A DNA stretch of 64,000 bases from Companilactobacillus zhachilii (GCF_003606365.2 NZ_CP031933.2:682001-746000), one strand, 5' to 3'; shown: positions 45,165-54,807, numbered from the stretch's first letter. A program made the numbers and translations. Notes: a model not told the origin generated them from the letters alone.

Positions 45165-45626
45165 TTATTTTTTCTTCTCTGTGTAAATTGATAGTGATTC
45201 AAATTCTAGATATGAGGCTAAAGTCAATGAAATAACTAGTAATAGCACCAACCAGCCTAAGGTTCTACCTAAGATATATGTCAATGGCAAAAATTTTGCG
45301 ACTAAAAAGATAAATGCAACTGATAAACAAAAATCGACAAGTAAATTAGCTCCAATGACAAATTTGCTTCGTTCCAAAATGAAAAAATTGAGCAATTCTT
45401 TGAGTACCTTTTGTGTTGAGCTGCGGTACATGATGAGAACCGGACGTTGAGCGATAACTTTGACCGCAAACATACCAAAGGCTCCAACGATACCACCAAC
45501 AACAATTCTCCACGTTAGGGCATGCAATACAAGTGAATTGTATGAGACCCCAATAATTGATAGACAAAGAACGTAAGGGATGATGAAAAAGAACAGGTAG
45601 ATCACAGCAATTTTTTTGTTAGACAT
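45165..45626 (-). CDS. Four-helix membrane protein of unknown function
   Basis: 153 aa, hydrophobic segments about 7-27, 38-58, 90-112 and 118-140, and a basic C-terminus. RBS GGGAG upstream. It precedes the cysteine leader by about 60 bp on the same strand but has no visible link to cysteine. No family recognised. Confidence 0.65.
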   Translation of the reverse strand: MSNKKIAVIYLFFFIIPYVLCLSIIGVSYNSLVLHALTWRIVVGGIVGAFGMFAVKVIAQRPVLIMYRSSTQKVLKELLNFFILERSKFVIGANLLVDFCLSVAFIFLVAKFLPLTYILGRTLGWLVLLLVISLTLASYLEFESLSIYTEKKK

Positions 45627-45689
45627 TTTAAAATACTCCCTATATACTGATGTACTTATTCTATCATTAATGGGTTGAAGATTCGAGGA

Positions 45690-45867
45690 TGCCGCCGGAG
45701 AATGTCAGTGCTATGAGTCTGCTGTGGGACCGGCTCGAGCCAAGGTCTCGACCCTCGATTTTGAGACTTGCATAAACCGCAAGTCTCAAAATACGTCCGT
45801 TGAGTAAGTGCTAAAGCACTAACTCAACTATCACTGCTGACTCACAGCACTGACATTCTCCGGCTAA
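45690..45867 (+). repeat. Family A cloverleaf repeat A19
   Basis: Arm GGAGAATGTCAGTGCTATGAGTC with complement GACTCACAGCACTGACATTCTCC. Hairpin 3 GTTGAGTAAGTGC/GCACTAACTCAAC. Faces A20 across 169 bp. Confidence 0.92.
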
Positions 45868-46036
45868 GGTGTAGGTTTGTGAATTTGGTCCATCGTTATA
45901 TTTGTCTTAGCTAAGGATTTAAATATATTCTATGCTGGATTTAAACTTTTCAGATTAGTTGTTTAGAAGATGAAACGTTGATTATTGTATCCTGTTTTCA
46001 AAGTTTCTTAGTATTTTTAAAAAAAGAACAAATAAA

Positions 46037-46218
46037 TTAGTCGGAAGGTGAAAGAAAATTAGGTCGCTGTGAAGGTGGCGTTATGGCTTTAGCCATTACA
46101 CCACGGGACGACTTTTGAAATTCGCGTACTTTGCGAAGTTCAAAATCGAGGCTGGAGACCGCATTTTGGCTCCAATCGGTCCCCACAGCGACCTAATTTT
46201 CTTTCACCTGGAGACGGC
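46037..46218 (-). repeat. Family A cloverleaf repeat A20
   Basis: Arm AGGTGAAAGAAAATTAGGTCGC with complement GCGACCTAATTTTCTTTCACCT. Ends 37 bp before the -35 box of the CNNM-type gene. Confidence 0.92.
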
Positions 46219-46254
46219 CTGTAACATTTAACCATCCTAAACCGTTCACCTTTA

Positions 46255-46283
46255 TTGTTGAATGGTTAAACACCTGTTATAAT
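46255..46283 (+). promoter_or_regulatory. Promoter of the CNNM/CorC gene
   Basis: TTGTTG (46255-46260), 17 bp, TATAAT (46278-46283). Start of transcription about 46290, leaving a leader of about 150 nt. Confidence 0.75.
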
Positions 46284-46289
46284 TGTTTT

Positions 46290-46438
46290 GTTTATACTTA
46301 ACTTTAGGATTCTAAGGTTAAGATTAAAGATAACAGCCAAGGGGACTGGTATTTCCACATGCGGTATCTTAGCAGGTGGAATTATTTGTTCTTGAAGGCA
46401 GAATTTACATTTTACATATGAAAGAGAGTGCGAGTTAA
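46290..46438 (+). other. Long 5' leader with hairpin, possible cis-regulatory RNA
   Basis: About 150 nt without a reading frame. TTTCCAC (around 46350) can pair with GTGGAAT (around 46378), and ACTTTAGGATTCTAAGGTTAAG gives a further small stem. No known Mg2+ or Mn2+ riboswitch signature was recognised, although the gene family makes a metal-sensing leader plausible. Confidence 0.35.
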
Positions 46439-47797
46439 ATGAGTGGTGACTCTTCTGGAGCGTCGCTTTCCGGGCAGCTGATTTTAATTATTGTTTTGAC
46501 AATATTAAATGCTTTTTTTGCAGCAGGCGAGATGGCGATGGTTTCTGTTAATAAAACGTCCGTTGAGGAAAAGGTTAAGAATGGTAGCCGTGGTGCTAAG
46601 AAAATTCTTCAAATGATCAATGAACCAAATAAATTTCTATCGACAATTCAAGTAGCGATTACCTTGGCAGGTTTCTTATCATCTGCTAGTGCCGCTACAA
46701 CGTTAAGTGTTGGGATGGAAAAATTGATTGGAGATTTTCCTGGTAGTCGGGAAGTTTCAATAGTGATTATAACGGTGATTTTATCGTTTATTACTTTAGT
46801 TTTAGGGGAATTGTATCCGAAGAGGATAGCGTTACAACGCCCATATGAGGTAGCAAGTTTTACGCAACCAATGATAAGTTTGTTTGGATGGATTTTGAAA
46901 CCGTTTGTCTGGTTGTTGGATTCGACAATCAATTTGTTGATGAAAATCACTCCAATTGATTTCAGTAAAAATGATGAACCTATCACGCGTAATGAAATGA
47001 TTGCTACATTGAAGAAATCACGTAATAACGGGACAATTAACCCTGATGAATATCAAATGTTACAGGGGATCATCCGTTTTGGCGATAAGACAGCTCGTGA
47101 AATTATGGTTCCAAGAACTGATACCTTTATGCTAGATATCAACGATCCCGTTGATGAAAATATCGATGCTATTTTGGGACAGCCATATTCTCGTATTCCA
47201 GTGTATGGTGCTGATAAAGATAATGTTATTGGGATTATCCATATCAAAGATTTATTGAAACGGTCTCGTGAAGTTGGATTTGAAAATATTAGTTTGAAAG
47301 CTATTATGAAGGAACCATTGTTTGTTCCCGAAGCAACTAATATTGATGGACTGTTGCTAAAAATGCGTAGTACACAAACACAAATCGCCATGGTCGTTGA
47401 TGAGTATGGTGGTATCGTTGGTTTGGCTACGATTGAAGATATTTTGGAAGAAATCGTTGGGGAAATTGATGACGAGTATGATCCCGTCACAAAGAATTTC
47501 CAAAGATTGGGTGCTAATAAATTTTCAGTTGTTGGTTTAATGACAATTGAGGATTTCGATGACCTTTTTGAAGAAGAAATTCACGTTGAAGATGTCGATA
47601 CGATTGCTGGTTATTTGATTATGAATATCGGTGAAATACCAGATCCTAAACATCCGAAGTCATTTACCTTAAAAGATGGTACAGTCCTTACATCAGGTGA
47701 GCTAAACGGTTCCAGAATTGAGAATGTCATTGTGACAGTCCCTGACAGTAAATTGAAGAATGTTACAACTAATATGTACAAAGACAAATACAAGTAA
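46439..47797 (+). CDS. CNNM/CorC (hemolysin-like) transporter protein
   Basis: 452 aa. DUF21 membrane domain with about four helices (residues 10-190, with the FFAAGEMAMVSVNKTSVEEKV signature quoted in part), a CBS pair (about 210-340, IMVPRTDTFMLD, IGIIHIKDLL, MVVDEYGGIVGLATIEDI) and a C-terminal CorC_HlyC transporter-associated domain. Homologues such as MpfA and YhdP act in magnesium export or homeostasis. Single gene with its own promoter and a long leader. Confidence 0.88.
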   Translation: MSGDSSGASLSGQLILIIVLTILNAFFAAGEMAMVSVNKTSVEEKVKNGSRGAKKILQMINEPNKFLSTIQVAITLAGFLSSASAATTLSVGMEKLIGDFPGSREVSIVIITVILSFITLVLGELYPKRIALQRPYEVASFTQPMISLFGWILKPFVWLLDSTINLLMKITPIDFSKNDEPITRNEMIATLKKSRNNGTINPDEYQMLQGIIRFGDKTAREIMVPRTDTFMLDINDPVDENIDAILGQPYSRIPVYGADKDNVIGIIHIKDLLKRSREVGFENISLKAIMKEPLFVPEATNIDGLLLKMRSTQTQIAMVVDEYGGIVGLATIEDILEEIVGEIDDEYDPVTKNFQRLGANKFSVVGLMTIEDFDDLFEEEIHVEDVDTIAGYLIMNIGEIPDPKHPKSFTLKDGTVLTSGELNGSRIENVIVTVPDSKLKNVTTNMYKDKYK

Positions 47798-47803
47798 TTA
47801 ATA

Positions 47804-47856
47804 AAAACGTCAGGCATTTTCTGAATTATCAGGAATGTCTGACATTGTTGTTTTTA
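47804..47856 (+). terminator. Probable terminator after CNNM/CorC gene
   Basis: CGTCAGGCATT pairs with AATGTCTGACATTG-type sequence around a small inner stem; followed by TTGTTTTT. Confidence 0.65.
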
Positions 47857-47983
47857 ACTAAAGGTTAAAGGATTCCAAATCTGCTTTAAGTCTTTACGCT
47901 CTAGTCGTTATTGACACAAAAGTAGTTACGAATATGATTTAATATTTCAATTCATTTACGGATTATTCAGAACAAAGAATAAA

Positions 47984-48165
47984 CTAGCCGGAAGGAACCA
48001 GAAAATTAGGTCGCCGTGAAGGTGGTATTATGGCTTCAGCCATTACACCACGGGACGACTTTTGAAATTCGCGTACTTTGCGAAGTTCAAAATCGAGATT
48101 GGAGACCGCACTTTGGCTCCAATCGGTCCCCACAGCAACCTAATTTTCTGGTTCCTGGAGGCGGA
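47984..48165 (-). repeat. Family A cloverleaf repeat A21
   Basis: Unpaired minus copy. Arm GGAACCAGAAAATTAGGTCGC with complement GCAACCTAATTTTCTGGTTCC (one mismatch). Lies between the CNNM/CorC gene and prfC. Confidence 0.92.
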
Positions 48166-48284
48166 CCACTATAATATGTTTCCATATCGTTTGGATTATG
48201 TATTAGAATAATAAAGTAGTAATTTTAAGAATTAAAACTTAAAAATAATCTAGGTCCCAATTGCGAACCGATAATATATATATT

Positions 48285-48332
48285 ATGAAGGAGAAAAAAA
48301 GTATAAGACCGCAAGTTTTATACTGAACTAAT
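48285..48332 (+). promoter_or_regulatory. prfC leader with hairpin and 13-codon upstream frame
   Basis: AAGGAG (48288-48293) is separated from the prfC ATG by a perfect 10 bp hairpin AGTATAAGAC/GTTTTATACT (48300-48324, one G-U). The same segment reads ATG AAG GAG … TAC TGA as a 13-codon frame whose TGA ends 6 bp before the prfC start. The hairpin may bring the ribosome binding site closer to the start or regulate it. Confidence 0.5.
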
Positions 48333-49910
48333 ATGGATCAAAAACAATTAGAACAAGAAGTAAACAAACGTAGAACTTTTGCCATTATCTCTCACCCGGA
48401 TGCTGGTAAAACAACTATTACTGAACAAATGCTTTATTTTGGTGGAGTTATTCGTTCTGCCGGTACTGTTAAAGCTAAAAAGTCTGGTCAATTTGCGACA
48501 TCTGACTGGATGGAAATTGAAAAAAAACGTGGTATTTCGGTTACTAGTTCGGTAATGCAATTCCATTATCGTGGTAAAGATATCAATATCTTGGATACTC
48601 CAGGACACGAAGATTTCTCTGAAGATACTTACCGTACTTTGATGGCCGTTGATGCCGCCGTCATGGTGATTGATTCTGCCAAGGGTATCGAGCCACAAAC
48701 TAAGAAATTATTTAAAGTTGTTAAGAAACGTGGTATTCCTATTTTTACATTCATGAACAAGTTGGACCGTGATGGTCGTGATCCACTTGATTTGATTGCT
48801 GAATTAGAGGAATTACTTAATATTGAAGGTTGTGCAATGAACTGGCCTATCGGTATGGGTAAGGAATTAAAAGGTCTTTACGATATCAGTAACAATCGTT
48901 TGGAACTATATCGTAAAGATGGTGATGATCGTTTCTTACCATTGAACGATGAAGGTCAATTAGCAGAGCATAATCCGATTGAAGACGAAGGTGTCTATGA
49001 TCAAGCGCTTGGTGAAGTTGATTTGATTAAAGAAGCCGGTAATAAATTTGACTTGGATAAAATTAAAGCTGGTAATCAAACGCCGGTCTTCTTCGGTTCA
49101 GCTTTGACAAACTTTGGTGTTGAAACATTCTTGAATACTTTCTTGGATATGGCTCCAGCACCTGCCGAACATAAAGAAAAAGATAGTGATGAAGTTGTGA
49201 AGCCAGATGACCCACAATTTTCAGCATTCGTCTTTAAGATTCAGGCTAATATGAATCCTAATCACCGTGATCGTATTGCCTTCGTTAGAATTTGTTCCGG
49301 TGAATTTGTCCGTGGTATGGATGTTACTTTACAACGAACGGGCAAAGTTATGCGTTTGAACAATGCAACTGAATTTATGTCTGATCAAAGAGAAACAGTT
49401 AAGACGGCGGTTGCTGGTGATATTGTTGGTTTGTATGATACTGGTAATTTCCAAATCGGTGACACGATTTATGAGGGTAAGAAGTCTGTTCAATTTGAAG
49501 ATTTACCTCAATTTACCCCAGAAATGTTTATGGAAGTTCAAGCTAAGAATGTTATGAAGCAAAAATCCTTCCATAAAGGAATGCAACAGCTAGTTCAAGA
49601 AGGTGCCGTTCAACTTTACAAGAAATACACAACTAACGACTATATCTTGGGTGCCGTTGGTCAACTTCAATTTGAAGTCTTCCAATTTAGAATGAAAAAT
49701 GAATATAACTGTGATGTTGTGATGAAGCCAATTGGTTCCAGAATTGCCCGTTGGGTCGATCCTGAACAATTAGATCAATCAATGTCATCAACTAGAAATA
49801 TGTTAGTGAAAGATTTGGATGACAAGCCATTGTTCTTGTTTGAAAATCGCTTTGCTGAAAACTGGTTTGCTAACAAATATCCAGATGTTAAGTTAACTTC
49901 AAAATTATAG
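48333..49910 (+). CDS. prfC: Peptide chain release factor 3
   Basis: 525 aa GTPase that recycles RF1/RF2 after termination. G1 [16 protein letters not shown] (about 20-35), G2 region [14 protein letters not shown]3 [16 protein letters not shown]4 [11 protein letters not shown], then RF3 domains 2 and 3 ([27 protein letters not shown]). Monocistronic, with an unusual leader (48285-48332) and its own terminator. Confidence 0.96.
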   Translation: MDQKQLEQEVNKRRTFAIISHPDAGKTTITEQMLYFGGVIRSAGTVKAKKSGQFATSDWMEIEKKRGISVTSSVMQFHYRGKDINILDTPGHEDFSEDTYRTLMAVDAAVMVIDSAKGIEPQTKKLFKVVKKRGIPIFTFMNKLDRDGRDPLDLIAELEELLNIEGCAMNWPIGMGKELKGLYDISNNRLELYRKDGDDRFLPLNDEGQLAEHNPIEDEGVYDQALGEVDLIKEAGNKFDLDKIKAGNQTPVFFGSALTNFGVETFLNTFLDMAPAPAEHKEKDSDEVVKPDDPQFSAFVFKIQANMNPNHRDRIAFVRICSGEFVRGMDVTLQRTGKVMRLNNATEFMSDQRETVKTAVAGDIVGLYDTGNFQIGDTIYEGKKSVQFEDLPQFTPEMFMEVQAKNVMKQKSFHKGMQQLVQEGAVQLYKKYTTNDYILGAVGQLQFEVFQFRMKNEYNCDVVMKPIGSRIARWVDPEQLDQSMSSTRNMLVKDLDDKPLFLFENRFAENWFANKYPDVKLTSKL

Positions 49911-49940
49911 AAAATCGCTGAATAGCGGTTTTTTTTATTG
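49911..49940 (+). terminator. Terminator of prfC
   Basis: AATCGCT/AGCGGTT short stem and T8. Confidence 0.75.
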
Positions 49941-50318
49941 TAAAATTTTGTTGGTAGTGTAAAAAAACTATAAATAAAGGGAGGCGAAGTTTACGTTCAA
50001 TAAGGCCTAGATGGCGTACAAATAGGGGATTCTTCTCAAATAAGATAACAAAATGATTCTAACTACCGATTGTTTACTTTGTTATTAATCGTAAAGGTTT
50101 TGTAATTATATCTGGAAATTTATCGAAAAACAGTTATCTTTCCGCGACTTGGCATAGAGAAAACTTAAAGTTCTTAATAAATTCTTAAAGTCAAGTGGCA
50201 AAAAATTACAATTTATTTTCGAATGTTTAATTTTTGTTACAAAATCCAGGTTCTATTGAAACTACTTTTTTTAAATAGTAGTCTATAACTAGATTATTTA
50301 TTAAGGGGAAACCATTCT
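49941..50318. other. Intergenic region upstream of the glucosaminidase
   Basis: 378 bp without a supportable gene and without any family A element. The last 170 bp contain CTTAAAG-type direct repeats (about 50166-50192: CTTAAAG, TCTTAAT, TCTTAAAG at 10-11 bp steps), which could be a response-regulator site for the gene downstream. Confidence 0.4.
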
Positions 50319-51320
50319 ATGTCTAAAAAAAATCTACTAACTAGTGCTTTAGTACTTGGCACATTAGCTGCAACTGCGACACCTTCTGTTGTGTCAGCTG
50401 CAACAACAAGTGATGCAGATTCAGCTGCACCTCAAACAAGTACCGAACAAGTAAATAATAAATCACAAGATAATAGTTCAAATGTCATCGCTGGTTCAGA
50501 AAAGAAAGCCGATACAACAGTTGCTACTTCAGCTACTGTTCAAGCCGCCAGTGAATCAATTAACAACGCTCTAAATACAACTGCCGTTATCCAAGCTGCT
50601 ACAGGTGCAACTTCTGCACAACAACAAGCTTTCTTAGCATCAGCTGTACCAATGGCTCAAAAGGCTGCTTCACAATACGGAGTTTATACTTCAGTTATGT
50701 TGGCTCAAGCTATTCTTGAAAGTGGTTGGGGTACATCAACTTTAGCTACTCAAGGTCATAACTTATTTGGTATTAAGGGTGACTATAATGGTGCCTACGT
50801 AACAATGCCAACATCAGAATGGAGTGCTTCACAAGGTTGGTATACAATCAATGCTAACTTCAGAAAGTACCCAAGTTACTACGAATCATTTGCTGATAAT
50901 GGTAACAAACTACGTAATGGTGTTGCTTGGAACTCAAGTTATTACAGTGGTACATGGAAAGAAAATACTTCATCATATAAGGATGCAACAGCATGGCTAC
51001 AAGGTAGATATGCTACTGCTCCTAACTATGCCTCATCATTGAACAACTTGATTCAAACATACAACTTGACTCAATATGATGGTACAGCCGAAACTAACGG
51101 TGGTGCTCAAACAAATGGCAGTACAATTAAAGTAAATAACGCTAGTGGAAATTACGTTAAACTTTATGCATTTGCTAGTGATGGCTCAATGTCAACTATT
51201 ACAAACCGTGGTTTAGCAAACAAGACACCTTGGTATACTGATCAAACTAAGACATACAATGGTCACACATATTACCGTGTTGCTACAAACGAATGGGTTG
51301 AAGATACAAATCTAGCATAG
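50319..51320 (+). CDS. Secreted endo-beta-N-acetylglucosaminidase with SLAP-like C-terminus
   Basis: 333 aa. Signal peptide to about residue 28 (ATPSVVSA). A Ser/Thr/Ala-rich linker (30-95) follows. The GH73 glucosaminidase domain (about 103-250) shows QAILESGWGTSTLATQGHNLFGIKG (quoted for its catalytic Glu in LESGWG) and NFRKYPSYYESFADN. The C-terminal SLAP-like module (about 265-333) binds the wall. Likely a peptidoglycan hydrolase in daughter-cell separation. RBS AAGGGG. Confidence 0.92.
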   Translation: MSKKNLLTSALVLGTLAATATPSVVSAATTSDADSAAPQTSTEQVNNKSQDNSSNVIAGSEKKADTTVATSATVQAASESINNALNTTAVIQAATGATSAQQQAFLASAVPMAQKAASQYGVYTSVMLAQAILESGWGTSTLATQGHNLFGIKGDYNGAYVTMPTSEWSASQGWYTINANFRKYPSYYESFADNGNKLRNGVAWNSSYYSGTWKENTSSYKDATAWLQGRYATAPNYASSLNNLIQTYNLTQYDGTAETNGGAQTNGSTIKVNNASGNYVKLYAFASDGSMSTITNRGLANKTPWYTDQTKTYNGHTYYRVATNEWVEDTNLA

Positions 51321-51355
51321 AGATTAGTATGGAACTCATGTTTTAAAACCACTAC

Positions 51356-51398
51356 CTAAAGGACTGAATCTAGATTTTAGATTTGGTTCTTTTTTTGT
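51356..51398 (+). terminator. Terminator of the glucosaminidase gene
   Basis: GAATCTA-GATT-TAGATTT-type stem followed by GGTTCTTTTTTT. Confidence 0.65.
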
Positions 51399-51408
51399 TG
51401 TTGAAATA

Positions 51409-51599
51409 TGCCGCCTCCGATTGGGAGCTGAGCAAGGTGAGTCTGCTGTGGGACCGGTCTGAGCCAAGGTCTCAGACCTAGATTTTAAACTTCGAGAAGT
51501 TCACTCGAATTTCAAAATACGTCCGTGGAGTAAGTGCTAAAGCACTAACTCCACTATCACGGCTGACTCACCTTGCTCAGCTCCCAATTTCCGGCTAGT
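51409..51599 (+). repeat. Family A cloverleaf repeat A22
   Basis: Longest arm: TTGGGAGCTGAGCAAGGTGA with complement TCACCTTGCTCAGCTCCCAA. Hairpin 2 is TTCGAG/CTCGAA as in A5. Faces A23 across 204 bp. Confidence 0.92.
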
Positions 51600-51803
51600 T
51601 TATCTGTTGTTAATAGATGCTTGTATATGGATTCGTCGTTAGTTGTCGTAGTCATTTCAAATTGGAAAATAATGTTTTTTTATAATATTCTAGGTGGAGT
51701 AGCGTATATCTCAAAAAAATTAGTTGTTCTACTGCCTTGAGTCGCTTATCATATTTAAGGGATATTTACAGAAGGTTGAAATGTAATTAGTAATAACGAA
51801 TAC

Positions 51804-51946
51804 ACTAGCCGGAAGGAACAAGAAATTAGGTCGCTGTGAAGGTGGCGTTATGACTTTAGTCATTACACCACGGGACGAGATTCGAGACCGTTCTTTGGCT
51901 CGAATCGGTCCCCACAGCGACTTAATTTCTGGTTTCTGGAGGCGGA
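51804..51946 (-). repeat. Family A cloverleaf repeat A23, lacking hairpin 2
   Basis: Only 143 bp. After hairpin 3 and GGGACGAG the sequence goes straight into hairpin 1 (ATTCGAG/CTCGAAT); the whole TTTTGAA…TTCAAAA hairpin is missing, apparently removed between short GA-rich repeats. Arms GGAACAAGAAATTAGGTCGC and GCGACTTAATTTCTGGTTTC have diverged slightly. Confidence 0.88.
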
Positions 51947-51983
51947 TTCAACTTTTAGATACTTATATAAGAGAGTGAAATTA

Positions 51984-53339
51984 ATGAATGAAAAATTAAC
52001 TTGGAGAAATCTTTTCTTTATCGGTTCAATGTTGTTTGGATTGTTCTTTGGCGCTGGTAATTTGATTTTTCCTGTCTTTTTGGGTCAACAAGCTGGTAGC
52101 AATGTCTTTTATGCCATTATCGGATTGTTGATTACGGGTGTTGGTTTGCCACTACTAGGTGTTGCTAGTATGGGGATGACTGGAAGTAATAGTGTGTTTG
52201 ATTTAGCTGGGAAGGTAAATCGACCTTTTGCTTATATTTTTACAATTTTATTGTATTTAACGATGGGACCATTTTTTGCGATTCCGCGCTTGGCAACAAT
52301 TTCTTATCAATTGGGGATTGCTCCGTTTGTTGGTAAAGCCCATCAAAATTTAGTGCTATTGATTTTTTCGGCTATCTTTTTTATCGTGACGTATTTATTA
52401 GCAAGAAAACCCAGTAAATTGATGACTTATGTTGGTAAATGGTTGACTCCGATATTTTTAGTCTTACTAGGTATTTTAGTAGTTACGGCGTTTATTAAAC
52501 CCATGGGTGGATTAAATGCGATACCACAAGGCCAGTATGCTAAAAGTCCCGTTTTGACTGGATTTACAGAAGGATACAATACGATGGATGCGCTGGCGTC
52601 TTTGGCTTTTGGTGTGGTTGTTATTGATACTATTAAGTCTTTAGGAGTGACACATCCCGGTCAAATTGCCAAAGATACGATTCGTTCAGGCTTGATCAGT
52701 GTTGTTTTGATGGGAATTATTTATGCTTTCTTAGCCTTGATTGGAACGATGAGCGTTAATAAATTACCATTAGCATCTAACGGTGGTGTAACACTGGCTC
52801 AAGTTTTCAATTATTACTTTGGTTCCTTTGGAAGCCTATTGTTGGCATTGATAGCAATTATTGCATGTTTGAAAACTTCGATTGGGTTAACTTCAGCTTT
52901 TGGAGAAACAGCCAAAGAGATGTTTCCAAAATTTAATTACAAAGTAGTTTTGATTGCGGCCGGAACGTTCTCATTTTTAGTAGCAAATATCGGTTTGACA
53001 AAATTAATCAATTATTCAACACCGGTTCTGATGTTCTTATATCCGTTGGCAATGGTTTTGATAATAATTTCAGTTTTAACACCATTGATAGGTGATTCTA
53101 AAATCACATTTGGAATTACAATTTTATTCACAATTATTCCAGCTTTATTTGCTGGTATTGAAGCCTTGCCTAAAGCTTTGCAAGATAACAATTTTGTGCA
53201 ACAAGTTTTAACTTGGAACGACCATTTACCGTTAGCAGAAATGAGTTTGGGATGGGTAGTTCCAGCATTAGGCGGATTAGTTATTGGCTATATAATTAGT
53301 CGTCTCTATTTGAGACATTTGGCAAACAAATTCAAATAA
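51984..53339 (+). CDS. brnQ: Branched-chain amino acid transporter (LIVCS family)
   Basis: 451 aa, twelve predicted helices, Na+-coupled Leu/Ile/Val uptake. Family signatures: FGLFFGAGNLIFPVFLG at the N-terminus, GMTGSNSVFDLAGKV, YLTMGPFFAIPRLATISY and GYNTMDALASLAFGVVVIDTI (part of TM6). The ATG at 51984 has GAGAGTG 7 bp upstream. Single gene between A23 and A24. Confidence 0.93.
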   Translation: MNEKLTWRNLFFIGSMLFGLFFGAGNLIFPVFLGQQAGSNVFYAIIGLLITGVGLPLLGVASMGMTGSNSVFDLAGKVNRPFAYIFTILLYLTMGPFFAIPRLATISYQLGIAPFVGKAHQNLVLLIFSAIFFIVTYLLARKPSKLMTYVGKWLTPIFLVLLGILVVTAFIKPMGGLNAIPQGQYAKSPVLTGFTEGYNTMDALASLAFGVVVIDTIKSLGVTHPGQIAKDTIRSGLISVVLMGIIYAFLALIGTMSVNKLPLASNGGVTLAQVFNYYFGSFGSLLLALIAIIACLKTSIGLTSAFGETAKEMFPKFNYKVVLIAAGTFSFLVANIGLTKLINYSTPVLMFLYPLAMVLIIISVLTPLIGDSKITFGITILFTIIPALFAGIEALPKALQDNNFVQQVLTWNDHLPLAEMSLGWVVPALGGLVIGYIISRLYLRHLANKFK

Positions 53340-53385
53340 GTCCAATGAATCACAAAAAGACGGTTTTTTCTCAACTTTGGTTAGT

Positions 53386-53567
53386 TGCCGTCTCTGGGTG
53401 CAAGAAATGTTGGCGCTGTGGGGACCGATTGGAGCCAAAGAGCGGTCTCCAATCTCGATTTTGAACTTCGCAAAGTGCGCGAATTTCAAAAGTCGTCCCG
53501 TGGTATAGGCGCTAAAGCGCCAACGCCACCTTCACTGCTGCCAACATTCCTTGCACCCAGAGACTAA
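53386..53567 (+). repeat. Family A cloverleaf repeat A24
   Basis: Plus orientation, 47 bp after brnQ. Arm CTCTGGGTGCAAGAAATGTTGGC with complement GCCAACATTCCTTGCACCCAGAG. Its expected minus partner is absent; family B copy 3 follows instead. Confidence 0.92.
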
Positions 53568-53582
53568 TACATTTATTATTTT

Positions 53583-53765
53583 TAGTACGATGAAATTAAT
53601 TCGATAAACAAGTGCTATATTATTTGAAATTGAACATAAGCAAAAGGCTAGGTATTTTTCTGGATTTATACCCAGAAGAGATACCTAGCCTTTTTTATTT
53701 TCTATTCTATAACCAAAATTAAGAAAGAATCATTTCAAACCATGCGGTACTTTTTGTATAGATTA
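53583..53765 (-). repeat. Family B hairpin repeat, copy 3
   Basis: Central hairpin AAAAGGCTAGGTATTTTTCTGG/CCAGAAGAGATACCTAGCC-TTTT (about 53641-53696). Left flank carries ATTTGAAATTGAACATAA inverted relative to copies 1 and 2; right flank also has TTTCAAACCATGCGGTAC, so this copy has the family B flank on both sides. Confidence 0.6.
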
Positions 53766-53815
53766 GTCTAATGCACAAACAAATATAATATAATTTCAGT
53801 GGAAAAATGTCGGAT

Positions 53816-54760
53816 CTACAATTCTGCTAGTAATTTATTGGCAGTAGGTTCGTTCAAAATCACGTCAGTAAAGTAATTGCCTTGTAGGGCAGCACTTAAA
53901 GCTGAGGACTTAAATTTATCGTTGACGATTGCTACACGTGAAGGAACTTCTAAGATTTTCTTGAAGCTAATTCCGAAGACTTTATCATCATCTTCGTTGA
54001 CTAATACGTTGCCTTCTTTATCGATGGGACGTCCGTAAACTAAACCAGCGATTGAATTGGAATTGACTTTCGGGAAAAGAATATTCTTACTATTGTACCA
54101 AGAGTCGATACTATTGATGGAGTCTAATGTCCCAACACTAGTAAAAATTAAATCTAACTGTTCAGCTGTTGCCAGGGAAGGTTGAATGGCTGGTTCTAAA
54201 GCTAGCAAACGTCTAACTTCCTTATTAACTATGTAAAGTGGCACGTCGATGGTCAAATATTTACCGTTATAACGCGTAGCAACTTTTTGAACCATACGCA
54301 TCGTACCTGCAAGTGAATTATGTTTCCCGTTTTCACCAATGAATTGTGTAAAGACCATGTTGTCTTTAGCTGTTGTTTGAAAAGCATCAATCACATGATA
54401 AATCGTGTCTCCCCACGTGAGGCCGATTATTTTTTTGCCATCTATTAAATCTTGTAAATATTTAGCAGCAAATGAGTAGAATCGATCGTTTTCATGTGCA
54501 ATATCTTCAGTATTTTTCAAAACATAAAAATTAGGGTTGGGAAAGTTTTCCCGAAGCTTGTTTTCCAAGTCAGAACTTCGTGAAAAGGGTGAACTAATGT
54601 TGATAGTTACAATTTTTTTATCAATTGCTTCAGATAAGTATTTTGATATTTTGTAACGGCTGATATTGTACTTTTTCGATATGTCACCCAAGTTCAAATG
54701 GTTTAAATAATAGTCTTGAGCCAAATCTACTAGTAATGACGTATTTTCTTCTTGGGGCAT
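53816..54760 (-). CDS. SorC/DeoR-type regulator of citrate genes (CitI-like)
   Basis: 314 aa. N-terminal helix-turn-helix (YLNHLNLGDISKKYNISRYKISKYL, about 17-41, quoted for the SorC pattern) and a C-terminal sugar/effector-binding domain (IIGLTWGDTIYHVIDAF, FTQFIGENGKHN, VGTLDSINSIDSWY). Divergent from citM, as CitI/CitR regulators are in Weissella and Leuconostoc, where citrate activates the cluster. Effector inferred from position. Confidence 0.85.
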   Translation of the reverse strand: MPQEENTSLLVDLAQDYYLNHLNLGDISKKYNISRYKISKYLSEAIDKKIVTINISSPFSRSSDLENKLRENFPNPNFYVLKNTEDIAHENDRFYSFAAKYLQDLIDGKKIIGLTWGDTIYHVIDAFQTTAKDNMVFTQFIGENGKHNSLAGTMRMVQKVATRYNGKYLTIDVPLYIVNKEVRRLLALEPAIQPSLATAEQLDLIFTSVGTLDSINSIDSWYNSKNILFPKVNSNSIAGLVYGRPIDKEGNVLVNEDDDKVFGISFKKILEVPSRVAIVNDKFKSSALSAALQGNYFTDVILNEPTANKLLAEL

Positions 54761-54807
54761 GATGATTCTCCTTTGTTACTTATAAGTTACCCTATTTACC
54801 CGTTGAA

